From Acidobacteriota bacterium (GTDB taxonomy: Bacteria > Acidobacteriota > Terriglobia > Terriglobales > Acidobacteriaceae), in assembly GCA_028873155.1 (NCBI GenBank), contig JAGWML010000054.1, forward strand, positions 1 to 13,673: a stretch of DNA of 13,673 nucleotides, read 5' to 3'. Positions 1 to 6,929 of this stretch are shown piece by piece. The stretch's first letter is position 1. The number at the start of each line of letters is the position of its first letter. The notes below the pieces were generated by a model, which was given only the letters and a program-made list of their open reading frames with translations, had not been told where the DNA came from and made no database searches. The translations under genes were made by a program, and so were the position numbers.

Positions 1-634
1 CGGACCGGACGAGATGGTGGACGGCGTGCTGCGGGCGCCCTACCAATACACGGCGGCGCAACTGACGGCCGCGGTGGAGGAGGCGCGGCGGCTGGGCACG
101 ACGGTGGGCGTGCACGCGATGGGCGAGCCGGGGACGCTGTATGCGGCGGAGGCGGGCGTGGCGTCGATTGACCACGCGACGCAATTGAGCGACGAGACGA
201 TGCGGCTGATGAAGGAGAAAGGCATCTTCGCCGTGCCGACGTTTACGATCTTCGACTACTTTGCGCATCATCGCGAGTCGCAGGACCAGGCGGCGGGCGA
301 GGCGGCGATGCTGGAGTACAAGATTGCCGAGTTCAAGAAGCAGGTGGCGGCGGGAGTGCAGTTTGCGGTGGGGTCGGATGTGGGGCCATTTCCGCATGGG
401 ACGCAGGCGCGCGAGCTGACGCTGATGGTGCAGTACGGGATGGCACCGCTGGCGGTGCTGCAGGCGGACATGCTGCACGGCGCAAAGCTGCTGGGCTGGG
501 CGGGGCAGATTGGCGAGCTGAAGCCCGGCTATTATGCGGACATTATCGCGGTGCCGGGGGATCCGCTGAAGGACATCAGCGTGGCGGAGCACGTGCAGTT
601 TGTGATGAAGAATGGCGCGGTGGTGCGGCAGTAG
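1..634 (+). CDS. Amidohydrolase, imidazolonepropionase-like (3' part; 5' end outside window)
   Basis: This is the C-terminal part of a metal-dependent amidohydrolase of the TIM-barrel superfamily. The reading frame is already open at base 2, so the start lies upstream of the window and the first in-window ATG (14) is internal. Numbering from that Met, visible signatures are VGVHAMG (His34) and SIDHATQ (His54), the usual positions of metal-binding histidines, and VGSDVGPFPHG with Asp122, the expected catalytic metal-binding aspartate after the last strand. The closing GELKPGYYADIIAVPGDPL segment is typical of the family, where the chain returns to the small beta-sandwich domain. The signatures fit the imidazolonepropionase-like, prolidase-related branch. 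Substrate cannot be read from the sequence; members hydrolyse cyclic amides or dipeptides. A signal peptide, if any, would be upstream. The next gene follows on the same strand after 58 bp and may be co-transcribed. The family call is firm; the substrate is unknown. Confidence 0.88.
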   Translation, partial: GPDEMVDGVLRAPYQYTAAQLTAAVEEARRLGTTVGVHAMGEPGTLYAAEAGVASIDHATQLSDETMRLMKEKGIFAVPTFTIFDYFAHHRESQDQAAGEAAMLEYKIAEFKKQVAAGVQFAVGSDVGPFPHGTQARELTLMVQYGMAPLAVLQADMLHGAKLLGWAGQIGELKPGYYADIIAVPGDPLKDISVAEHVQFVMKNGAVVRQ

Positions 635-692
635 CGGCCGGATGAGATTTGCGCATTGCCGATGGAGAGCAGAGGCAGATAGACTCGCGGGC

Positions 693-1487
693 ATGAGCAT
701 GCGACCGTTGATTGCCACCGCTGTGTTTGCCGGAATTGCCTGCGCACCGATATCTGGACTGCTTGCCCAGCAGAGCGCTGAGAAGCCCCGGCCTGAAGAG
801 ACTGAAGTGTGGAAGCCCGTGCCGCCAGTGGTGACGCCTGCGGCCACGCCGGGCGGTGCGCCTTCGGACGCGATTGTGCTGTTCGACGGGAAGAATGAGG
901 ATGAGTGGGTGAGCGCCGCGGACCACACGCCGGCGCAGTGGACTGTGCACGATGGCATTCTGACGGTGAGCAAGGGTACGGGGAATATCGAGACCCGGCG
1001 GCGGTTCAAGAACTACCAACTGCATCTCGAGTTCCGGATTCCGGAGAACATTACAGGCAGTGGACAGGCGCGCGGCAACAGCGGCGTGTTTCTGGCCTCG
1101 ACCGGGCCGGGCGATGCGGGCTATGAGCTGCAAGTGCTGGACAACTACCAGAACGAGACGTATGTGAACGGCATGGTGGGCAGCCTCTACAAGCAGGCGA
1201 TTCCGCTGGTCAATGCGGCGCGCAGGCCGGGCGAGTGGCAGACGTATGACGTGGCGTGGACGGCACCGGTGTTTGACGCCGAGGGAAAGGTAGTAAGGCC
1301 GGCGTACGTGACGGTGTTCTTTAACGGCGTGCTGGTGGAGAACCACTTCGAGCTGCAGGGCGAGACGCTGTACATCGGCAAGCCGTTTTACAAGGCGTAC
1401 GACCGCGCGCCCATCAAGCTGCAGGCCCATGGAGACAAGAGCGAGCCCATCAGCTTCAGGAACATCTGGGTGCGGGAATTGCCGTAG
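693..1487 (+). CDS. Exported DUF1080 / 3-keto-disaccharide hydrolase-type protein
   Basis: A 264-residue protein of the DUF1080 family, a concanavalin-like beta-sandwich found in putative 3-keto-glycoside hydrolases. Residues 1-26 form a signal peptide (basic MSMR start, hydrophobic core, cleavage probably after LLA-Q), followed by a Pro-rich linker (about 31-57). The domain begins at IVLFDGKNEDEW (61-72). Conserved features are RGNSGVFL (127-134), YELQVLDNY (144-152), YVNGMVGSLYKQ (157-168), GEWQTYDV (180-187), the NGVLVEN strand (211-217) and the closing SFRNIWVREL (254-263). It is probably periplasmic or outer-membrane associated, acting on oxidised disaccharides; that activity is inferred from the family. 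ATG 693 (or 699) was chosen because the signal peptide starts there, although no good Shine-Dalgarno is visible. The frame is open back to 612, inside the preceding gene, but that extension would bury the signal peptide. The stop lies 3 bp from the stop of the opposing gene. Confidence 0.85.
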   Translation: MSMRPLIATAVFAGIACAPISGLLAQQSAEKPRPEETEVWKPVPPVVTPAATPGGAPSDAIVLFDGKNEDEWVSAADHTPAQWTVHDGILTVSKGTGNIETRRRFKNYQLHLEFRIPENITGSGQARGNSGVFLASTGPGDAGYELQVLDNYQNETYVNGMVGSLYKQAIPLVNAARRPGEWQTYDVAWTAPVFDAEGKVVRPAYVTVFFNGVLVENHFELQGETLYIGKPFYKAYDRAPIKLQAHGDKSEPISFRNIWVRELP

Positions 1488-1490
1488 AAG

Positions 1491-1525
1491 CTACATCGCA
1501 ACGGTGAAGCTTGTCTTGGTGCGGG
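1491..1525 (-). repeat. Copy B of 35-bp direct repeat at a gene 3' end
   Basis: This stretch, ending exactly at the stop codon of the membrane-protein gene, matches 2374-2408 at 31 of 35 positions, including 15 consecutive identical bases (1497-1511 against 2380-2394). Both copies are read in the same frame and give TSFTVA plus a final Met or Val. Similarity stops immediately past the stop codon. Confidence 0.8.
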
Positions 1526-2264
1526 CAAGGGCCAGGGGTCCGCCCCACAGCGCGATGGCGATAAAGAGACTGGACCACTCGTCCGGGTCGGCGGTGGCGC
1601 CGGGGATGCTGTAAAAGCCGAAGGTGCGCGGCATGTGCAGGGTGAAGACCCAGAGGGCGAACATGAGCCCGACGCCAATCCAGCTCCAGCGCTCGAAGAT
1701 GCCGAGGCCGATTCCCAAGCCGCAGAGGATGAAGACGGCGCCGAAGATGGCGATCCAGAAGATGTGCCAGGGAATCCAGTCGGGGAGCAGCGAGCCGATG
1801 CCAGCGAGGGCGAGGAAGTGGTCGACGCCAAAGATGACCATGGCGACAGCGACGACGATGTGGCATGCGCGGGAAAGCCACGGGGGTACGGTGGGCAACA
1901 GCAGTGCGATGCAGGCGATCGAGAGCGGCTCAAAGACGACAGTGCGGAGCCCCATATCGCCGGGCGAGGCGATGTAGGCGGGAAGGACATGGACGAGTGT
2001 CCATGCGATATAGGTGATGCCGACGGTGAAGGCTGAGACGCGGAGCCAGCGCCGCGTGAGCAGGCCGATGGCGCATGCCACCCAGATGAGTCCGAAGAGG
2101 ATGGCGAGCCACGGGACAGCCGGAATGAACGGCAGGACCGGGATGCAGTGCGAGCCTTCACCGAGCGAAGGCATGGAGACGCGGGCGCAGACGACGTTCT
2201 CCGCGCCGAGCGCAAGGATGGCGAAGGCAAAGACCCAACGGCCGGATGCAAGGAGAGCTTTCAT
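1491..2264 (-). CDS. DoxX-like integral membrane protein with internal duplication
   Basis: A 257-residue, very hydrophobic protein with about eight membrane helices (roughly 9-27, 48-69, 76-97, 109-127, 131-156, 164-189, 193-211, 230-247). The first and second halves are recognisable repeats of a four-helix unit: PWLAILFGLIWVACAIGLL (51-69), RRW and the WTLVHVLP helix (88-95) correspond to PWHIFWIAIF (165-174), CGLGIGLGIFERW (181-193) and WVFTLHMP (205-212). This pattern resembles DoxX-like membrane proteins, but no specific function can be assigned. ATG 2264 was chosen because AGGAG stands 12 nt upstream and the hydrophobic N-terminus begins there; a GTG at 2312 in the same frame is less likely. 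The gene lies downstream of mqnE on the same strand (109 bp gap). Its last ten residues, RTKTSFTVAM, nearly copy the mqnE C-terminus. The family label is tentative; the membrane nature is clear. Confidence 0.75.
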   Translation of the reverse strand: MKALLASGRWVFAFAILALGAENVVCARVSMPSLGEGSHCIPVLPFIPAVPWLAILFGLIWVACAIGLLTRRWLRVSAFTVGITYIAWTLVHVLPAYIASPGDMGLRTVVFEPLSIACIALLLPTVPPWLSRACHIVVAVAMVIFGVDHFLALAGIGSLLPDWIPWHIFWIAIFGAVFILCGLGIGLGIFERWSWIGVGLMFALWVFTLHMPRTFGFYSIPGATADPDEWSSLFIAIALWGGPLALARTKTSFTVAM

Positions 2265-2373
2265 GCGGGTAAGACGCTCCTGGCGGCATGAGGCAGCCGC
2301 ATGGGACCGCACGGCTCCGGGTAAGTCGCTTGCAGGGGAGGCGGGAGCGTGCGTCCCTCAATGAGGAGCTATC

Positions 2374-2408
2374 TTACACCGCAACGGTGAAGCTGGTCTC
2401 GGTGCGGG
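2374..2408 (-). repeat. Copy A of 35-bp direct repeat at the mqnE 3' end
   Basis: The last 35 bases of mqnE, stop codon included, recur in the same orientation at 1491-1525 (31 of 35 identical, 883 bp offset). The encoded tails are RTETSFTVAV here and RTKTSFTVAM there. The two copies bracket the downstream membrane-protein gene. Confidence 0.8.
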
Positions 2409-3525
2409 TGACGGGGCGGTAGAGGGTGTCGCGCTCGACGGGGACGCGGCCGGCCTCGGTAATGAGGCGGCTGAGTTCCTTGCGCGTCATACCCTGCGGG
2501 GTGGTGGCCCCGGCGTCGTGGTAGATCTTCTCTTCGACGACGGTGCCGTCGATGTCGTCGGCTCCGAAGCGAAGTGCGATCTGGGCGATCTTGGGCGTGA
2601 GCATCTGCCAGTAGGCCTTGATGTGGGGGAAGTTGTCGAGCAGGAGGCGGCTGACGGCGACCTGGCGAATATCGGTGAGGCCGGTGGTGACGGGCAGGTG
2701 GTCGAGCGGAGTGTTTTCCGGGTGGAAGGCGAGGGCGATGAAGGTCTGGAAGCCGCCGGTTTCGTCCTGCACCTCGCGGAGCTTGATGAGGTGGTCGACG
2801 CGGTCCTCGTCGCTCTCGATGTGGCCGTAGAGCATGGTGGCGTTGGACTTGAAGCCGAGCTTGTGGGCCAGGCGGGCGGTTTCGAGCCATTCGCTACCGT
2901 CGATTTTGTGGTCGCAGATGATGGAGCGGACGCGCGGGGCGAAGATCTCCGCCCCGCCACCGGGCATGGAATCGACGCCGGCCTCGCGGAGTTTGAGGAG
3001 GGTCTGCTCGATGGTGAGCTTGGCGCGGCGCGCGAGGAACGCGACCTCGACCATGGTGAAGGCCTTGATGTGGACCTGCGGGAAACGCTCCTTTAACCCC
3101 TGGACGAGATCAAGGAAATATTCGAGGGGTAGATCAGGGTGCAGACCGCCGACGATGTGGAACTCGGTGACGGCCTCGGAGTAGCCGGAGGCGGCGGACT
3201 GCCAGGCCTCTTCGAGGGCCATGGTGTAGCCGGCGGGGTCACCCTTTTTGCGGCCGAAGGCACAGAGCTTGCAGGCGGCAACGCAGACATTGGTGGGATT
3301 GATGTGGCGATTGACGTTGAAGTAAGTGGTATCGCCGTGCAGGCGCTCGCGGACGTGGTTGGCGAGCCAGCCTACGGCGAGCACGTCGGGGGAGCGATAG
3401 AGCGCAACGCCGTCCTCAAAGTCGAGCCGCCGCTGGGCCATCACTTTGGCGGCGATGGGCTCCAGTCTGGAGTCATAAGTGCGAAAGGGCTGCGGGTCGC
3501 GGGGTGCTGCGGATTCTGCCTGCAT
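2374..3525 (-). CDS. mqnE: Aminodeoxyfutalosine synthase MqnE (radical SAM)
   Basis: A 383-residue radical SAM enzyme of the futalosine pathway of menaquinone synthesis. MqnE joins the adenosyl radical from SAM to 3-[(1-carboxyvinyl)oxy]benzoate, giving aminodeoxyfutalosine in the cytoplasm. The radical SAM cluster motif is CVAACKLC (Cys81, Cys85, Cys88, CX3CX2C), preceded by TTYFNVNRHINPTNV (66-80), which is the MqnE form rather than that of the related MqnC. Further support comes from the FHIVGGLHPDLP segment, MPGGGAEIF, and the C-terminal VVEEKIYHDAGATTPQGMTR stretch, all typical of MqnE. Length is normal. ATG 3525 is the only reasonable start: an in-frame TAA lies two codons upstream, and only a weak AAGG touches the start, so initiation may depend on coupling to the upstream propeller gene (35 bp gap). 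The ending RTETSFTVAV is nearly repeated in the downstream gene. No other mqn genes are in the window. Confidence 0.95.
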   Translation of the reverse strand: MQAESAAPRDPQPFRTYDSRLEPIAAKVMAQRRLDFEDGVALYRSPDVLAVGWLANHVRERLHGDTTYFNVNRHINPTNVCVAACKLCAFGRKKGDPAGYTMALEEAWQSAASGYSEAVTEFHIVGGLHPDLPLEYFLDLVQGLKERFPQVHIKAFTMVEVAFLARRAKLTIEQTLLKLREAGVDSMPGGGAEIFAPRVRSIICDHKIDGSEWLETARLAHKLGFKSNATMLYGHIESDEDRVDHLIKLREVQDETGGFQTFIALAFHPENTPLDHLPVTTGLTDIRQVAVSRLLLDNFPHIKAYWQMLTPKIAQIALRFGADDIDGTVVEEKIYHDAGATTPQGMTRKELSRLITEAGRVPVERDTLYRPVTRTETSFTVAV

Positions 3526-3560
3526 ACCTTATCGATGATACCGGAATCCGCGCGGTCGCA

Positions 3561-5567
3561 TCACTTTCGGCCAAGTTCGGCGACGGCGGCGCGCGGCTCG
3601 ATAAGGACACCGTCATAGAGCGACGCGGCGAGGAGACGGTCGCCCGCTGCTCGGACGGCGGAGAGCTTGTAGCCGGTCTGCCACCACTTCCAGTCGAGAG
3701 TGGCAGGGTCCATGGCGTAGACGAAATCGCTCGAGCGGGAGCTGACGAGGACGCGGTTGGAGGCCGCGTCGTAGTAGAGGTCGTCGATGTCGACGATAGG
3801 TACGCGCTGAGCCCACATCCATGTTTTGCCGTTGTTACGGGTGAAGTAGACGCCCTCGCGTGCGCCGAGCCAGAGCGTGCCATCGCTGGAAAAGGCAACG
3901 CGATGGATGCGGGTGAGGACGGTGGGAATGCTCATGGGCCACCAGGTCTGGCCGCCGTCTTTGGAGAGAACAACTCCATCAGGCCGCGCGGCAGCCATGA
4001 GCGAACTGTGGGAGGTGACAGAGAGGTAGCCGGCTACGCCGAGGACGGGACCGCCCTGCCAGGTGGCCCCCTGATCGCGGCTGGTGTAGATGCCGCCGGT
4101 GGTGGCGGCGAGCCAGGAGTCGCCGGAGAGATCGATGGCGAAGACGCGGCCGTCCATCTGGCGGAGTTGATCTTTGACGCGCTTTTCGATGTGGACGCGG
4201 GTGCCTTTGAGGGTCTCAGTGGCGGTTTTGACGAGGGTGTTGGCGATGGTGCTGCGGGGCTGCCAGGAAGAGGAGTCTGGCGGTAGCCCGAAGATGCCGC
4301 TGTTGGTGCCGGCGAGGAGCGTGCCGTCGGCGGCCTGGGCAAGGACGAAGACATCGCGGCCGCCCAGGCCATCGGCAATTTGCTTCCAGCCGGCCCCGCC
4401 GTTGGAGGAGACGAAGGCGCCGCCGTAGGATTTGTCATTGACGACGCCGGCGTAGAGGCGGTGGGGGTCGTTTGCGTCGACAATAAGGGCTTCCACCTTG
4501 CGCTCGGAGAAGCCGGTGTTGGAGGCGGCGAAGGACTTTGCGCCGTCGGTGCTGGCGAGGACACCGCCGCGGTCAGTGGCCAGCAAAATGTGATCGGAGT
4601 CGGCGGGATCGATGGAGACGTCATTGACGATGACGTCGTCGCTGGTCATGAGGTGGAAGGTGTGACCGGCGTCTGTAGTTTTGTAGAGCCCCTCGGTGGT
4701 TCCGGCGTAGACGGTCTCAGGATGCTGCGGATCCTGGCGAAGGATGCGGGTGCGTCGTGCGGTGGAGGGAATGCCCTGGATTCTGCGGAAGGCTTCACCG
4801 GCGGACAGGCTCTTGTAGATGCCGCTGCAGGCGCTGGCGTAGACGATTTTGGGCTGCGCGGGGTCGATGATGATGGAGAAGACGTCGGAGTCGTCGATGA
4901 CGCCCTTCTTGATGTTGTGCCAGGTCTTGCCGCCGTCGGTGGTCTTCCAGGGCAGGTGCCATGTGCCTGCGTAGATGGTGTCGGGGTCGGCGGGGTCGAT
5001 GGCAAGGGATTCGACCTCGTGGATCTCGCGGCTGCCAGCGGGGCTGATCTGGGTCCAGGAGGCGCCGGCGTCAGCGCTGCGGAAGACGCCCTGGAGGGTG
5101 CCAGCGAAGAGAAGGTCAGGATTTTCAGGCGCGATGGCGAAGGAGCGGATGGACTGGCCATGGAGGGCAGAAACCTCAGCCCATGTGCGGCCGCCGTCGA
5201 GGCTGAGCCAGAGACCGCCGTCGGGGTGGTCAACAACCCATGCCGCGGCGTAGATGCGGGCTGGATTGCGCGGGTCGACGACGATGTGGTCGATGACGAG
5301 ATCGTCTGATGCGGAGAGGCGCGAGAGGCGACGCCAGCTTGTGCCACCGTCGGAGGACTCGTAGATCCAGGAGTTGACGGTGCCGAGATAGAGATGCTGC
5401 GGCTGGCCGGGAACGGCAGCAAAGGCGCGGGCGTCGCCGCCATCGGGACCAACGGAGGTCCACTGTGTTTGCGCAGGCGACAGAAGAGCGAGCGCAAGAA
5501 AGGGTATGGCCGCCAGCCGATGCCAGCGTGCGCGGAGGCGCTGGATTGATGTGTGCGCGAAGCCCAT
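3561..5567 (-). CDS. Exported Asp-box (BNR/sortilin-like) beta-propeller protein
   Basis: A 668-residue exported protein built of Asp-box (BNR) repeats, as in sialidases, Vps10/sortilin and xyloglucanase propellers. After a signal peptide (1-34; basic RLRARWHR then a hydrophobic core ending near SPAQTQ) come about ten Asp boxes of the S-x-D-x-G-x-T-W type, near residues 71, 122, 164, 209, 298, 339, 388, 496, 535 and 577, some degenerate. Between them DPxxPxxIYAGT strands recur, as expected for propeller blades. Residues about 438-474 break the pattern with a charged, probably helical insert, suggesting two propellers. No catalytic residues can be assigned, so it may be a binding or scaffold protein rather than an enzyme. 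ATG 5567 was chosen: GGAG lies 11 nt upstream and the signal peptide follows. A TTG at 5681 in the same frame would run across the upstream terminator. mqnE begins 35 bp downstream, probably in one transcript. Confidence 0.85.
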   Translation of the reverse strand: MGFAHTSIQRLRARWHRLAAIPFLALALLSPAQTQWTSVGPDGGDARAFAAVPGQPQHLYLGTVNSWIYESSDGGTSWRRLSRLSASDDLVIDHIVVDPRNPARIYAAAWVVDHPDGGLWLSLDGGRTWAEVSALHGQSIRSFAIAPENPDLLFAGTLQGVFRSADAGASWTQISPAGSREIHEVESLAIDPADPDTIYAGTWHLPWKTTDGGKTWHNIKKGVIDDSDVFSIIIDPAQPKIVYASACSGIYKSLSAGEAFRRIQGIPSTARRTRILRQDPQHPETVYAGTTEGLYKTTDAGHTFHLMTSDDVIVNDVSIDPADSDHILLATDRGGVLASTDGAKSFAASNTGFSERKVEALIVDANDPHRLYAGVVNDKSYGGAFVSSNGGAGWKQIADGLGGRDVFVLAQAADGTLLAGTNSGIFGLPPDSSSWQPRSTIANTLVKTATETLKGTRVHIEKRVKDQLRQMDGRVFAIDLSGDSWLAATTGGIYTSRDQGATWQGGPVLGVAGYLSVTSHSSLMAAARPDGVVLSKDGGQTWWPMSIPTVLTRIHRVAFSSDGTLWLGAREGVYFTRNNGKTWMWAQRVPIVDIDDLYYDAASNRVLVSSRSSDFVYAMDPATLDWKWWQTGYKLSAVRAAGDRLLAASLYDGVLIEPRAAVAELGRK

Positions 5568-5623
5568 CCGAATTCGAACTCCATCCTTTTTGAATGCGGG
5601 CTGAGAAGGTGACCCGCTTTTCA

Positions 5624-5660
5624 GCAAAAGAGGCTGACCGGTTGCCCGATCAGCCTCTCT
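5624..5660 (-). terminator. Intrinsic terminator after the OmpA-like lipoprotein gene
   Basis: On the minus strand a 9-bp stem, AGAGGCTGA and TCAGCCTCT (arms 5650-5658 and 5629-5637), encloses a 12-nt loop and is followed by TTTGCTGAAAA, giving a short U-run. It lies 40 nt past the lipoprotein stop codon and 56 bp before the propeller start, so it should close the OmpA unit and separate it from the propeller-mqnE unit. Confidence 0.8.
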
Positions 5661-5699
5661 GCAAGTGCAACAGTTTTTCAATCGCTACCCAGGCCGAGA

Positions 5700-6830
5700 C
5701 TACTTGGTGCTCTTGGCCGAGTGGTGGCGCTCGGGCAGCGCCTTGCGCACCTCAGCGGTGATGGCGGACTCATCGACGGGCGTGGTGCCCTGCACGTCGG
5801 AGGTGAAGTTAGCGCCCGCGGGCACGAGGTAGTTGGCAACCTTCTGGCTGTCGTCGCCGCTGGTGGCTACGCTGACGCGGGAAGGATCAATGCCCTTCTC
5901 CTTGACCAGATAGTCCTTGGCGTTGACGGCGCGCTGCGCTGCGAAGTTGGTGACCTTGGCGTGCTTGTGCTTTGCGGCGATCTTCTGCTGCTTGGCCATG
6001 GTCTCCATTTCCTTTGCGTCGGCGCTGCCGACAAGAACGGCCTTGGCATCAGCCTGCTTCTGCAGGTCAAGCGCCACATCGTCGAGGCAGGCCTTGGACT
6101 CGTTGTCGACGCGGGTCGGACGCTTCTTATCCATTTCGAAGGAGATGGAGCAGAGCGCCTGCGCGTGCGGCTGAGGCGGCGGTGGAGGCGCAACGATGGT
6201 GACAGAGGTGCCGGAGTTGACCGAGTGACCCTTGTCGTCTGCAACGGTGCAGGTGATCTCGACCGAGCCGGTGGGCGCGCCGGTGGAGTTGAAGGTGGCG
6301 GAGCTGCCGCTGCCGCTGATGGCGCCCGAAGCCGCAGAGTAGCTATAGGTGAGCGGACGGTTCTGCGGGCTGACGGCGGTGGCAGTCACGGTGCTGGTTT
6401 CGCCGGGCTTGATGGTGGTGGGATTGGCCGCGCAGCTGATGGTCGGGGGCTCAAAGGCCTTGACGGTATAGCTGGCGGTGGCGGTGGCCGACTGTCCGGG
6501 CTTGAGGCCTTCCTTGCCCTTCTTGCCCTGCTTCACATCGGCGGTGACGGTGTACTGGCCAGGGGCCTGATCACCGGTGGCGACGCTGGCCGTGGGGCCA
6601 TTGCCGGTAACGCCGTTGCCGGACCATGAGTACACAACACTGTTGTTCTTCTTCGGCGACACGGACCCAGGGGTCGCGGTCACAGTGACAGGCTCACCCG
6701 GAAAGACGGCTGGCGGAGCGGCCTGGGCGGTAAGAGTTATCGGCGGGGCCTTTTTGCAGCCCATCGGCAAAAGCGAAATGCTCGCTACGGCAAGCATGAG
6801 GCAAATTGATTTCATCCCTCGCGAATCCAT
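5700..6830 (-). CDS. OmpA-like lipoprotein with two Ig-like modules
   Basis: A 376-residue envelope protein paralogous to the upstream OmpA gene. The N-terminus (MDSRGMKS, hydrophobic 9-21) ends in LLPMGC; Cys25 is the likely lipid-attachment site, though the Pro at -3 makes the lipobox imperfect. Two Ig-like modules follow (about 31-125 and 127-214), containing SWSGNGVTG (69-77), a Lys-rich KQGKKGKEGLKPGQ loop (100-113) and the SPQNRPLTY and FNSTGAPTG strands. A Pro-rich linker (215-221) leads to an OmpA C-terminal-type domain (about 225-335). There the usual GHTD peptidoglycan-binding motif reads GSAD (268-271), and NFAAQRAVNAKDYLV (295-309) keeps the helix with Arg300. A polar tail (337-376) ends the chain. 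ATG 6830 has AAGGAGAG 4 nt upstream, and its MDSR start matches the paralogue. It probably anchors the envelope to peptidoglycan, but whether this degenerate domain still binds is uncertain. Confidence 0.82.
   Translation of the reverse strand: MDSRGMKSICLMLAVASISLLPMGCKKAPPITLTAQAAPPAVFPGEPVTVTATPGSVSPKKNNSVVYSWSGNGVTGNGPTASVATGDQAPGQYTVTADVKQGKKGKEGLKPGQSATATASYTVKAFEPPTISCAANPTTIKPGETSTVTATAVSPQNRPLTYSYSAASGAISGSGSSATFNSTGAPTGSVEITCTVADDKGHSVNSGTSVTIVAPPPPPQPHAQALCSISFEMDKKRPTRVDNESKACLDDVALDLQKQADAKAVLVGSADAKEMETMAKQQKIAAKHKHAKVTNFAAQRAVNAKDYLVKEKGIDPSRVSVATSGDDSQKVANYLVPAGANFTSDVQGTTPVDESAITAEVRKALPERHHSAKSTK
6192..6740 (-). repeat. Ig-like module pair, lipoprotein copy
   Basis: This segment encodes residues 31-213 of the lipoprotein and is homologous to 7521-8063 in the neighbouring gene. 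DNA similarity is patchy but very high in places: 6346-6374 matches 7675-7703 with one difference in 29 bases. Confidence 0.8.
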
Positions 6831-6834
6831 GGAA

Positions 6835-6842
6835 CTCTCCTT
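6835..6842 (-). promoter_or_regulatory. Shine-Dalgarno deciding the lipoprotein start
   Basis: AAGGAGAG on the minus strand ends 4 nt before ATG 6830, which favours that codon over the in-frame ATG five codons later (6815). Confidence 0.75.
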
Positions 6843-6879
6843 GGCAAATAGACTTGGAAATTCGAACAGCCTTAACGTG

Positions 6880-6912
6880 CGTCAAGGAGGCGCATCTTGC
6901 GCCTCCTCGACG
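6880..6912 (-). other. Strong intercistronic RNA hairpin between the two OmpA-type genes
   Basis: The minus-strand RNA folds into a 14-bp stem with a 5-nt loop: CGUCGAGGAGGCGC, loop AAGAU, GCGCCUCCUUGACG. One pair (6908 with 6884) is a G-U wobble on this strand and an A-C mismatch on the other, so the fold suits the minus-strand transcript. It starts 17 nt after the OmpA stop codon (6930-6932). No U-run follows, so it is not a typical intrinsic terminator. It may instead protect the upstream message or lower expression of the lipoprotein. Confidence 0.7.
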
Positions 6913-6929
6913 GCTGAGTCATGAATGAG

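Noticed and set aside
612..692. Longer DUF1080 protein starting at 612 inside the amidohydrolase gene
   Set aside because: It would overlap the preceding gene and bury the signal peptide that begins at 693.
4380..5309. A 309-codon plus-strand frame, with similar ones at 2518-3096 and 3504-4286
   Set aside because: All lie opposite well-supported genes (the propeller and mqnE), are rich in Gly, Asp, Val and Ala, and show no recognisable domain. They are composition shadows.
5568..5681. N-terminal extension of the propeller gene from a TTG at 5681
   Set aside because: The extension would span the terminator hairpin at 5624-5660 and place 38 residues ahead of a normal signal peptide.
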